From the NCBI GenBank assembly GCA_963675135.1, contig OY776129.1:61133028-61197027 (forward strand): a stretch of DNA of 64,000 nucleotides, given 5' to 3'. Below the pieces are notes generated by a model. The model was not told where the DNA came from and made no database searches. It saw only the letters and a list, made by a program, of their open reading frames with translations. A program made the position numbers and the translations under genes. This document shows, piece by piece, positions 1-10,281 of this stretch (positions within the stretch are counted from its first letter, which is position 1; each line of letters begins with the position of its first letter). Source of the DNA: Galeopsis tetrahit. Taxonomy: Eukaryota; Streptophyta; Magnoliopsida; Lamiales; Lamiaceae.

Positions 1-896
1 AACGACATGATGGTAGTTGGTGACGACCCGTGGCAGTAAGTTCTCAAATACCATGCTCAATCTTTTCTTATTTAGGAGAAGAGAATTAAAAAATAAAAAA
101 TTGGAGATTTAGCAATTACAAAAGAAAACCAATGTAGTTTGTTTTCTTGCAAATACCCCCATTGCAAAGAAAACACTTTTGTGGGTTTTTTAGATATCCT
201 CGAAAACTTGTGAGTGGATGTTGCTACTTTCAAACTCATGGGGGGGGGGGGGGTTGCAAACTCTTTTTTTTACTCACTATCAAATTTGATTATTAAAGTA
301 CATTTTTACTCCTACGTTTGATCCAACTATAGTTATTAAATTTGATGGAATCAACTATATATTATATTTAAAAGTACATTTTTATTAAATTTGATGGAAT
401 CAACTATATATTATATTTAAAAGTATTTTTGATAATTACATCTACATACAATTTTTTAAAATAATTACATTTACCACTTCCAAATAGTTGATTCCGTCAG
501 TAAAAAGTGTATTTTCAGGATCAAATTTGAGAGTGAGTGAAAGAAGAGGACCAAAACTGGAAAATTGTAAACCTTAGGGACCAAAAGTGATGTTAACCCT
601 GTTAACATATTAGAAATGCTTTTACCAAAGTAGTGTGTGATGAAGGAAAGTGACCGTTTTAAGTCGAGTGATTGATAATATCAATGTGGATGTTTCTGAA
701 CTTGAATTGCAGTGAGTTTGTTGAGGTGGTAACAAAGATCCATATATACACACAAGAGGAAGTGGAGAAGCTGACGATTGGAATGATTAGTGATGACACT
801 AAAAGCTCTTTGGAAGAAGCACCACCTGCAGCTGATGTGTCTAAATCGTCTTCTGTGGGGCAGCCCGATTCTTCCCCGACTGTCACCAGGATGTGA
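1..896 (+). CDS. Auxin response factor, C-terminal PB1 end (partial, two exons)
   Basis: This is the last part of an auxin response factor, a nuclear transcription factor that binds auxin response elements and pairs with Aux/IAA repressors through its C-terminal PB1 domain. The window opens inside an exon (1-35) reading NDMMVVGDDPW, the acidic OPCA stretch of the PB1 domain. A GT donor at 36 and an AG acceptor at 711-712 join it in frame to the last exon (713-896). That exon continues HEFVEVVTKIHIYTQEEVEKL and ends with a Ser/Pro-rich tail and TGA at 894-896. The GDDPWHEF block and the following I-Y-T-x-E-E-V pattern are diagnostic of ARF proteins; the long tail resembles the ARF1/ARF2 group, which is inference. 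The DNA-binding domain and middle region lie before the window. A candidate polyadenylation signal follows at 932-937. Confidence 0.85.
36..712 (+). other. Last intron of the ARF gene, with a tandem duplication
   Basis: The intron starts GTAAGT and ends TTGCAG. It contains a run of about 13 G at 240-252 and a direct tandem duplication of about 51 bp between roughly 322 and 425, with the core GATGGAATCAACTATATATT seen twice. Confidence 0.7.
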
Positions 897-931
897 AGGC
901 TCGTCTGCTTTAATGTGATGTGCCATATCTA

Positions 932-937
932 AATAAA
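932..937 (+). promoter_or_regulatory. Candidate polyadenylation signal of the ARF gene
   Basis: AATAAA lies 36 bases after the stop codon of the ARF gene. Its position and perfect match to the near-upstream element support it; plant signals are loose, so the cleavage site is not defined. Confidence 0.5.
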
Positions 938-1936
938 GTGTGCTTGTGTTATGACATGTGTCTGTATATCGTGCTCTAGACCATGATGTTGAAGAATAAT
1001 GTGAACTCATGTATGTTGTATGAATGTTGTAATCTTATTACGCACTTTCTCGTTTTCATTGTTGTTTAGAGTGTTGGATGCTGTTGCTACTTGTTAAACG
1101 CGATATTGCTAGTATGTATGTATAGCCTTGGATGCAGCAGATATGCAGCTACATGGTGTCACAAGGGATGGATTTAACTTGATTGAAAAAAAGATTTGTG
1201 GGGTTTGAACGAGGAGGCAGATTAACAGTGCGGTTATTACAAGATTTTGAAATAGATGTCAATTTCGATTTGAGAACAAAAGCGCTTTCAAGAGGAAAAT
1301 GATGTACATCATGGAACAAGAAATTTAAGAAAGTTTGGACTCTAAGAATTTCATGAAAATTAAACAAATAAGTGGTCTTTTAACATTCTATTCTTTATTC
1401 ACAGTTGGTTTTTATTAGCATTTTTACTCAATTTCTCTTAATTTTGCCCTCCTTCTAACATTATAAAATATTCATAATTTCTTTCAAAGCTAAATTTATG
1501 GAATGTGTTAAGATATTTTTTTTAAAAAAAAAACCTAAAAAGTCACTTATTTATGAATAAGAGAGTATTAGTATTCTGAAGTCTCTTCTTATTTTTAGAG
1601 ATTTGATTTATCAATTCCAACTTCCATATAAAGGTGTAATTTTATTTGTAATACAAAAACTTCTAACATGAAAATATATTGTGCGTTTTTTAACCCTTGA
1701 GTTGGTGACTCTCAATCGACAATTTGAGTTCAATTGCATGTGGCAGTTTAATCAACTCAAAGTTTAATATGGATTAGAATAAAAAAACATAGGTCCAAAA
1801 AATTGGACCGATTTGGCCTGACCCACTAGCTCAACGGGCTTGATGGACTCAAGTCAATTTGTTATGGTAGGCCATGTGCGATCTGATTGGTCCAATCAAT
1901 TTTTTTTTCAGTATTATGATTGATGATGATGAATGA
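938..1936. other. Intergenic, AT-rich, no gene recognised
   Basis: Contains the probable 3' UTR tail of the ARF gene and low-complexity AT-rich DNA. Short ORFs here show no recognisable domain. Confidence 0.5.
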
Positions 1937-2129
1937 TTAAATATTGGGTGAGTTAGTGTGGACTCGAGTGCATGTTGTGCACTCGAGTCCAATACATGGT
2001 TATATATTAGTCATAGCAGAATTAGCACATAGAATAGTTGTGGCCTAGCGGCACCTCTCTCGTTAATTTTCCCTGATGTCTCTAGTTCAATTCCAATTGG
2101 CTACAATTTTTTTTTTAATACATATTTTT

Positions 2130-2400
2130 TCGATTCCAATTTCCTACAATATTTTTTTTAAATACATATTTTTCAAGATTATAAAAGTGCAAGTATTAAT
2201 TGACAAAGGTGTACGTTGTAAATAATAAAAGTGCAAGTGGTTCGATTCCAATTTGCTACAATATTTTTTTTAAATACATATTTTCCAAGATTATAAAAGT
2301 GCAAGTACTAATTGACAAAGGTGTACGTTGTAAATAGATTATAAAAGTGCAAGTACTAATTGACAAAGGTGTACGTTGTAAATAATAAAAGTGCAAGTAG
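2130..2400. repeat. Tandem/partial duplications inside the Pack-MULE
   Basis: The sequence ATAAAAGTGCAAGTACTAAT followed by TGACAAAGGTGTACGTTGTA recurs three times (near 2180, 2290 and 2340). The larger unit, beginning with CGATTCCAATTTGCTACAAT and a T-rich spacer, occurs twice. This is local duplication within the element. Confidence 0.7.
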
Positions 2401-2520
2401 TAACTAATATAAAATGTGTAACATTAATAACTAAAAAAAATATATGAGCAACACTTTCGATTTAGCTAATTTGGTTCTGGAATTCTTGAAACAGAATTAA
2501 TAAGAATTCTTCAAACAGAA

Positions 2521-2778
2521 TTTCCGGCAACCACGAACATCCACGTCACTCCTCCACGAGTGGGCCTCCTCTCCGTCGGCCTCCGGATCGTCCAGCAAGA
2601 CGGCCCCGCAGCCCTCTTCTCCGGCGTCTCCGCCACCGTCCTCCGTCAGACGCTCTCTATTCCACCACCAGAATGGGCATCTACGACATCCTCAAAACCA
2701 AATGGACAGATCCAAACACCAACAAAATTCCTATTACAAAGAAAATCGTCGCTGGCCTAATCGCCGGCGGAATCTTGC
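2521..2778 (+). pseudogene. Captured fragment of a mitochondrial dicarboxylate carrier (DIC/UCP4-6 type)
   Basis: Reading from 2521, the frame gives PPRVGLLSVGLRIVQQDG, then ALFSGVSATVLRQTL. A second frame continues YSTTRMGIYDILKTKWTD and then KKIVAGLIAGGI to about 2778. This matches one internal stretch of the plant mitochondrial dicarboxylate carrier/uncoupling-protein-like family. These are six-helix inner-membrane carriers exchanging malate, phosphate and related anions. The frame change is explained by two extra bases at the CTCTCTAT position (near 2658), so the fragment is broken. Both the start of the carrier and its remaining two thirds are absent. The fragment is much richer in G+C than its surroundings, which fits capture from a gene elsewhere. 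It is very unlikely to encode a functional carrier. Confidence 0.8.
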
Positions 2779-3092
2779 AAGAGAAGAAATGAAAGAGATG
2801 AGTGAGAGAGAAGATGAAAGAGCGCGAATGAATGAAAAAAAAAAAAAACTTAAATAAGCAGTAGGCAAGTGGGGCGGGTCGGGCGGCCGGGTCGGACTGG
2901 AGTGTATAACATACACTCAGGTGTATACTAGACCTTGGCTTAAATATTATCTTGTAAATATTTAATTGATGTATATCCCTTAAATATAGGTTTAACTTGT
3001 ATCTATATAACTCTGGTAAAGACTCTAGTTTCAATCAATGAAAATATATTTCCTCATTCTCTGTATCTAAGGGACATTAATCAAATATTTAC

Positions 3093-3230
3093 TATGGGGC
3101 CATGTAAAACAAAGCGCAATGCTCTCTGGCTTTAAACGGGACCCCCGCAAGTGGGCGGTAGAATTGATCCGGACTTGGTCCCCCGAATTAGTCGATCCAA
3201 AATCGAATATCCGAGACTTAAAAAAAAAAA
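3093..3230 (+). mobile_element. 5'-truncated tRNA-derived SINE
   Basis: This piece shares its 3' half with the full SINE at 26236, including GGCTTTAAACGGGACCCCCG and the CCGAGACTT end followed by an A run. It is flanked by a 14-bp duplication, AATCAAATATTTAC, at 3079-3092 and 3231-3244. The tRNA-like head with the pol III boxes is missing, so this copy was 5' truncated on insertion. Confidence 0.8.
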
Positions 3231-3364
3231 AATCAAATATTTACAAGATAATATTTAATTTATACTCCTATTCCTTAAACTTACATATTATTGAGCTTTT
3301 AATTCTATTTTAGTTTTGAAGTTTGAATTTATGAGTTTCTATTTTGGCCCTATGGGCTGGGCTT

Positions 3365-3366
<2 letters not shown>

Positions 3367-3403
<37 letters not shown>
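3367..3403. repeat. (TAA)n microsatellite
   Basis: About twelve uninterrupted TAA units lie roughly 215 bp upstream of the TMEM209-like start codon, in its likely promoter. The rest of 3245-3616 is unremarkable promoter and 5' UTR. Confidence 0.9.
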
Positions 3404-3616
3404 TCTCTCTGTCTCTTTTACGGGATATTAGTATTACGGTGTTTACTGTTGTGAGATATTTAAGGGCTCCAACAAATGGTATGTATAGCGCTGAATTTGA
3501 ATTTTTTTCCAGAATCTGCTCAAACACTCCAAAACCTCATGAGTGGCGAGCTTTCAAAATGCTGAAACCCTAAAAGGGCTATATATATATTCTGCGCCAA
3601 TTAATCAACTTGAAAC

Positions 3617-6600
3617 ATGGATCGAAGTGGAGGAAATCCGGCCAAGTCCTCGATGTTCGCTGTTTACCAGAACCCAGCACTCTCCGCCGCCCTCACTTCT
3701 AACAGTCTCCGCCCCTCCACTTTTAATCTCGTTTTCATTCTCGCCCTCTCCTCTGTTTCTGCCCTTGCACTCCTCATCTCTTTGTATAGGTAATTTTCCC
3801 TTATGTGTGCGTTTTTCATCTGCTGCACATTCGTTAGTTAACAATAGGATTCAATTTACCACATTGGATGGAACTGGAAGTAGTAATTATTTCTTGCTCT
3901 TTCTTCGACTTCTATCTGTTTCTAAACTAACACAGCTCACTTGAATATTTAAAAATCATATGACATGGGAATATTTCCTGCTGTTTTTTTGGATTAAATC
4001 AATGTAGGGAAAGTGCAGTTGCTGCTAGCTTTGGACTTGGGTTTGTCTCTCAAGATGTTGCCTGTAAGTAATGTCTTAAATTTCATTTGGATCCTTTTAT
4101 GACAATAATGTAGCTGGTTCTCAAAAATTCTGATTATGATGTCAGGTTTATGTTCTAAGATAATAACAGCTGTGGCAAGTATCATGTTGCTTGGATCATT
4201 GTTTGCTTTTATCAAAGTCATCTCACTGTGGAGAACTAGAAATGCTACAGATGTAGTAGTGGTATCTCCAATGAAAGGCACAAAAGAGGTAACACGCCTC
4301 ACCAACAAACAGCTGGGTCTTCTGGGATTAAGGTCAAAACTTGAAACAGGTTCTGAAGAGTCTCCAAAGAAGCCTCCTAAATCAAGAATGAGCTCACCTT
4401 CTCCATCCAATTTTCTTGTACCACTTCATCCATCAACCACAGGTTCAAATCAAGGATACCAAATGAGTGGTGGGAAATCGAGCACTAGCAGCGGGAACAA
4501 GATGCATACCTTTAACTCACCATCCAAATCTCCCATTTCTCCCTCTATGTATCTTGTACCGACATCCTCTACCCGTTCACCAATTCCCTCGGCATTCCTG
4601 CAGACATCACCTGGCGGTGATAAGTCAATTACCTCCCCATGGTCAAATAAACGCCCTTCTTTGCAGAGAGAGATAGCAACTGAGAAGGATCTTGAAGTTT
4701 TTTTGGCTGATGTAGATGAGAAGATTTCTGAAACTGCGAGCAAATTGGCAACTCCACCACCTAGCATAAATGCATTTGGTGTCAACAGCCCAAACACCAT
4801 CAGCAGTTCAATTAATACTTCTGGAGCTACGAGGAGTACGCCTTTAAGGCCAGTTAGGATGTCCCCTGCTTCCAAGAAGTTCACAACTCCCCCGAAGAAA
4901 GGGGAGGGAGACCTTCCTCCTCCAATGTCCATGGAAGAGTCGATTGAAGCTTTTGTGAGGTTGGGTGTCTATCCACATGTTGAGAAATGGCGTGATAGTT
5001 TGAGACAGTGGTTTTCTGCTGTTGTACTTGATCCGCTTCTTGGAAAGATTGATACTAGCCACTTGAAGGTGAGTTTCTTTTTCTCTTTGATTCTTACCAT
5101 CTGACCGAGAGATTTTTTCAATAGCTATCTATATATGTGTAGTGTAGTGCATATCTCTCCAAAACACGGTCATGATACATATAAAAAATGTCATGCTTCA
5201 GTTATGGAAATAATAGCAACAAAAAGGTGTCTTTGTGAACAAACATATGTTAGTGAATTTGAAACATTGCCATAGTAAATATCTTTAAAGGTAAAATAAA
5301 ATATATTTAATCCCTTAAAATTTTAAACCTTTTTTTCGTGGGATCGCCTATTAGGTTTCTTCATTTTATATTCTTCTGCAACTTTGAAGACTATGCATTA
5401 GTTTTCAATAGCTCTTGAATATAATGGCATGGCTTTTGGCTTGCAAGATAAGATAGATATATTCAGTATTCTTGCCATGGAACAATAAATTTTATGAGGT
5501 GTGCTTTTGTTTTGTCTCCAGTTAGTGATTTCAATTGCCTAGGGTTCTCTATTATTAACACAGTTAAGTGTTTTTAACTGGAATCCACTTGGCTGCATAC
5601 TTTTTAAGATGCATTTAAGTCACGGTTTGTTTGCTTACTTGAATTAGACATCTGTGTAAATGATCTGTTTGAGTGAAGCCTTTATATTTAATTATAGTCC
5701 TCAATTCTTGTATCGCCTAAAGGAAACATGCTTCCTACTTTCTATACATTTACTAATTAATTGTGCATCTCAACTGTATAGGTTACCGAAGCAGCTACAA
5801 AACTTAATTTACAGATCACCATTAGTCAAGTTGGAAGTGATACACCAAGCACACCTACTACTGCTAATGCATCTCCAATTGAGAGAAGTAATGACTGGAA
5901 GCCAGCATTTACAGTTGATGAAGATGGGCTTCTTCATCAGCTACGTGCAAATCTTGTTCAATTTCTTGATGCTTGTACGATAATTTTAACTGGAAATTAA
6001 AAACTCTTGTATACATTTGGTAATTTGTCTCAAATGTTGACCATTTCCTTTTTCCATGCTAGCAAAATCACAAACTAGCAATTTCCAGCAATCCCCTCAG
6101 CATGCTGCATCAATTCATGTTGTACAAGAGGGTGTTGATGCCATAATGGAACATCAGAGGCTCCATACTTTGATGAAAGGAGAGTGGGGTAAAGGTTTAC
6201 TTCCCCAGAGTAGTGTACGAGCTGATTATACTGTACAAAGGATTCGCAGTAAGTGATCTTAATGTCTTAATGCTACAGTAAGGGTAAATGTCTTTTTTGT
6301 CCATTAACTTGCACCAATTTTGATTTTAGTTCGCTAGCTTTTTAAATTTTGAAATTCGTCCCTTAATACCAAATTCAACTTTTCATCAGTTTAGCCAGTT
6401 AAAAGGATGAAAAAGTTGAATTTAGCTAACCTGTTTTAGCTTATAAGAGGAAGAAAATGTTGAATTTCGTAAACACAAGGAACTATATTCAAAGTTGAAA
6501 AAGTATGTGGACTAAAATCATAATTGGTGAAAGTTAAAAGACAAGAAAAAACTTTTACCCCTATAGTAAATTGATGTGAAATCGATCTTATTCTTATGTT

Positions 6601-7624
6601 GTTTTTACCTTGTGATATTTCATCGACACTTTCTCCAATCTTATAGAGCTTGCTGAAGGGACATGTTTAAAGAATTATGAATATCTTGGAAACGGTGAGG
6701 TCTATAACAAGAAATGGAGTCTTGAGCTTATCAGTGATTCCCATTTGCTTCTTTATCTGTTCTGTGCTTTCTTGGAATACCCCAAATGGATGTTGCATGT
6801 TGATCCTACAACTTATGCTGGGGAACAAGCAAGCAAAAATCCTTTGTTTTTGGGTGTTCTACCTCCTAAAGAAAGGTTTCCTGAGAAGTACATAGCTATT
6901 ATCTCTGGTGTTCCTTCGGTTCTACATCCCGGGGCTTGTATTTTAGCTGTTGGGAAGCAAAGTCCACCAGTATTTGCCTTATACTGGGACAAAAAGCCTC
7001 AATTCTCATTCCAGGCAAGTAATCCTCTGCTTCTCTTGATTTTGCTTCCTATATGATAAGAGAGAGTAATATTTGATCATTTAAAAATTAATGGATGCAA
7101 TGTTAAACGGTATTACTTCGTATGCTAAACAACATTATCTAGTCCACCATAAAAGTTTTGTGAACCAAGTTTAGATAAGTTTGTCTTTCCTTTGTGCATG
7201 GTTTAGTCCCTTTTTGTCTTACCTTTGTGCATGCTTTAATCCCTTAAACTTGGAAAGCAAATTTTGTTTTATTGTTATTATTAACCACCACAACCAAGAT
7301 TAGATCAAACCACTATATTTACCTTAGACTCATCTTTCAAACAATTACCTTAAACTCATTCTTATTACCATCCATATTGAAGAATTTTGAACCAAGCGCC
7401 CCCTGAGAACCAATATATCCAACGACATGTAGTGTGTAGTGAGTTTTTGGTAGCTAACACACTGTCTCTCCCTTCGTTTACAGGGAAGAACAGCACTATG
7501 GGATTCCATATTGCTACTTTGCTATAAAATTAAGATGAGTTATGGTGGTATTGTTAGAGGCATGCACTTAGGCTCATCAGCCCTGGCCATTCTTCCAGTT
7601 CTTGAACAAGAAACCGAAGATTGA
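3617..7624 (+). CDS. TMEM209 / cytochrome b561-related membrane protein, 7 exons
   Basis: The gene encodes a 679-aa protein of the plant TMEM209-like family, annotated in plants as cytochrome B561-related. Its biochemical role is not established, and a nuclear-envelope role is known only for the animal relative. Exons: 3617-3789, 4008-4063, 4146-5068, 5782-5974, 6063-6248, 6647-7014, 7484-7624; all phases join without error. The N-terminus has two hydrophobic helices, about residues 33-55 and 78-103. A long Ser/Pro-rich stretch follows, with repeated short FLVPL/YLVP-like blocks, then a conserved C-terminal domain (SIEAFVRLGVYPHVEKWRDS, YGGIVRGMHLGSSALAILPV). The start is the first ATG, which opens a good coding exon. 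All introns are GT-AG except the last (7015-7483), which reads CAG|GCAAGT and ends in AG, i.e. a GC-AG intron. The 3' UTR runs past about 7740. Confidence 0.9.
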
Positions 7625-8209
7625 GTCTACATACCATATGGCGTATCTGTGCAGACATTCCAAATACGAGACGACTATTGCTACTCATCTTTTTGTCGTT
7701 AGTGGTGCATTTGTAACTTGTTAAGTTTTAATACAATGTAGAAAATAGGCATTGTATGCCACTAGCATCAGCTGTCACCATCTATAGGAAAACATTCACA
7801 CTTGACAACATTTACCATTCTGGCCATTCATTTCATTACTGACTAGTTTAGTTTATCCAGCAAAACATGCATTCTTTTTATTGTTTTTATTTTTATTTTT
7901 ATACCTTGAATCTTGCTTTTTACACATTTTTCTCTGGTTTTATTTCAACTAGTCATAATAACGCGTGTTTGCACGTTTTATGTACATATTTTAATAAATT
8001 AATAGTATAAAATCGTGTTTTTTTTATTTGTTTTTGACTAGATCATGAGTTTTATATATTTTTTTAATTTGATACAAAGCTCCATCGTTAGCTCCTAAAG
8101 TAGGTTTTGAAGCTTAAAAAATTATACGGAACGGAGCATAATTTACTACTCCACAAACCATCATTCTCCCTCCATTCCTCAGAGCCCACCAGTTTGCTAC
8201 CCCTTATTG
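7625..8209. other. 3' UTR and intergenic DNA, no gene recognised
   Basis: Holds the 3' UTR of the preceding gene and then AT-rich DNA with no coding signal. Confidence 0.5.
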
Positions 8210-8217
8210 TCAATAAT

Positions 8218-8812
8218 TAGAGATGTTTATCGGGCTAGTCTTAACTCTATAGGGTCAATTTTACAAGGTCACGAACTATATGGTTTAGGGTCTAAACGGT
8301 TTAGGGTCTAATCTGTTTCGTTCTTAACCGGTCCATTAGTAGTTGAGACCTAACCCTAGCGGGCCACTAACGGTCTACAAAAATTTAAAAAAAATAAAAA
8401 AAATAATTGAAAGTCAGAATTGACACATCAAACAAACAAATAAAATAGAAAAAAAAAATAATTAGTTATCCGTAAATGAAAAAATAAAAGTATGATTTAA
8501 ACACAATTCTAAAGCTCGTTGATCCTTAATATTGCTAAAAAAGCTAAACAAATATCATAATTTAATAAAAAAATCAACTTTCTTGAGTTTCTACATCATT
8601 CGATCCGTTCTTGGCCAAAGACGAAGCATCAAACACATCATCATCATTAGAGATGTTTATCGGACTAGCCCTAGTCCTATAGGGTCAGTCCACGAGCTAA
8701 ACGGTTTAGGGCGTTCGTTCTTAATCGATCCATCAATAGTTGAGACATAACCCTGTATTTTTTAGGGTTAAATGGACCGGCCCAATTAGCCCGACCCGAA
8801 TAATCATGTCTA
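8218..8812. mobile_element. hAT-like non-autonomous element, older copy, rearranged
   Basis: It begins TAGAGATGTTTATCGGGCTA and ends CATGTCTA, and is colinear with the well-defined hAT element at 52070-52669 for its left 300 bp. Both also share GGGTTAAATGGACC-like right-end sequence. The flanks TCAATAAT and CCAATTAT match at 6 of 8 bases, as expected of an aged 8-bp duplication. A second left end starts at 8648, so the copy contains an internal duplication or a nested relative. No transposase is encoded. Confidence 0.6.
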
Positions 8813-8820
8813 CCAATTAT

Positions 8821-10281
8821 GCATATCGTGACACAAAAAATTTACTCCTTCCTTTCGTTCACATATAAAAAAAAAAAAAAACTACACAAAATTTAAGTAA
8901 TACTTACGGAGTATTATTTATTTATAATTTTATACAAAATTTAAAAAATACTCCTTATTATTTATTTGTTAATAAAGAAGAAAAAATAAAATAAGTGAGG
9001 TAGAATATATTTTTAGAAAAAGAAAACAAACCCATGTAAATAATCCAAAAAGAAAAACGGACTTTATGTGGACGGCTGAAATCAGGTTCGAGGGCCCAAT
9101 TTCAATCATCACTAAGAGCATTCGCAATGGGGATAGAAGTGTCATGTGAATTCCTACTCCTAACTTAAATAAGGGTAAAGAGGTTCGAGGGCCCAATTTC
9201 GATCATCACTAAGAGCATTGGCAATGGGGATAGAAGTCTCATGTGAATTCCTACTCCTAACTTAAATTAAGGATAAAGAGAGTTGGGGTAGGCTTATATA
9301 GAGGAGAAATGAGATAGAACTTCTACCCTATTTCAAGTGGTCCCCAACCTTTTTTTCTTATTTTTTTCATTTTAATTTCTTATTTATTTACTTTTTATTA
9401 ACTTATGTTTATTTTGTTTTCTTTTCACGTCTTTACATTTATTTTATTTTAATTTATTGTACTTTTTGTGTTATTTCAATAATATTTTGTTAAAAAATAT
9501 GGAGTATTAACATTATTTTATTTTTATAACTTAAATTTTATAATTAATATTTATTTTAATTTTTAATTGTAGAAGTTATTTAGAATAGAATAAATTAGAA
9601 GATTAAATAGTGGAATATGTGAATAATTTTGAAGTAAAAAGCATTGGAAGGCGATTGATTTTTTGAGGTGTCACATGTGATAAATTTTTGACCTAAAAGT
9701 TGCCCATTAATATAGAATTAATTCTTAAAAATATTTTCCTAAAAAATAATGACAAGTAGTAAGTAAACAGGAAAATGGTGGCGGGCCAAAAGCAATAATG
9801 ATGATTTGCAATCAACAATGAAAACCCAAAAATTAGCACTAGGGCCAAAAATTTACATAGCAAAATAAAAGTGTTTAAAACCACCATCTATCCTTCCTTC
9901 CTTTATGTCCATTTAGAGGAGCACAGCTCATGAGATTAAAGCCTGTTATATCATATGTTTATATTTTATAATACGAAAATGGCTGAAAATCTATGCAAGT
10001 CTGTTACTTTTTCTGTGGATCATTAGGAGAAGAAGATGTATCCCTAACCTATATATATATGTAATGTAAGCCTGCATTCTTCACATGATCCAAAATTAGC
10101 TCATCAAAAACCCAACATCCATCCCCTGGGGCGGCAACACAGATTAACTTACCTCAGAATCCTCATTTTCCAATGCAGCTACTCTAGTCAGCTTCTTCAA
10201 TTCACTACATATACACACTAACTAGGTAGCAGCTATGCTGTAATTAGACACCTCCTTCTGGAAAACATCTCAACCATGGTT
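8821..10281. other. AT-rich intergenic DNA with a 97-bp tandem duplication
   Basis: Mostly low-complexity DNA. Two adjacent copies of a 97-bp unit (9084-9180 and 9181-9277) share GGTTCGAGGGCCCAATTTC and GCAATGGGGATAGAAGT. The GAGCATTNGCAATGG motif inside is typical of Tourist/PIF-type MITE ends, but the other end was not found. No gene is seen. Confidence 0.6.

Larger units (their letters stand above)
1946..2939. mobile_element. Pack-MULE-like element carrying a captured gene fragment
   Basis: The 994-bp segment is flanked by an exact 9-bp duplication, TTAAATATT, at 1937-1945 and 2940-2948. The length is that expected for Mutator-like elements. Its left end (GGGTGAGTTAGTGTGGACTC) and right end (GTGTATACTAGACC then TTGGC) resemble the two ends of the MITEs at 25523, 46447 and 55720 in this window. 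Just inside the left end is a hairpin built on ACTCGAGTGCA. The interior has repeats of about 105 bp (2130-2400), a tRNA-like stretch near 2040-2100, and a GC-rich fragment of a mitochondrial carrier gene (2521-2760). Capture of a gene fragment between MULE termini is the definition of a Pack-MULE. The terminal repeats are diverged, so the element is old. Confidence 0.75.

Noticed and set aside
3316..3573. 85-aa ORF with a poly-Asn stretch
   Set aside because: The Asn run is a TAA microsatellite read in frame; no homology or coding context.
4450..4932. 160-aa minus-strand ORF
   Set aside because: Shadow of exon 3 of the TMEM209-like gene.
8648..8812. Separate 165-bp MITE nested in the hAT-like element
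   Set aside because: It has plausible ends, but no matching 8-bp duplication was found around it; kept as an internal duplication.
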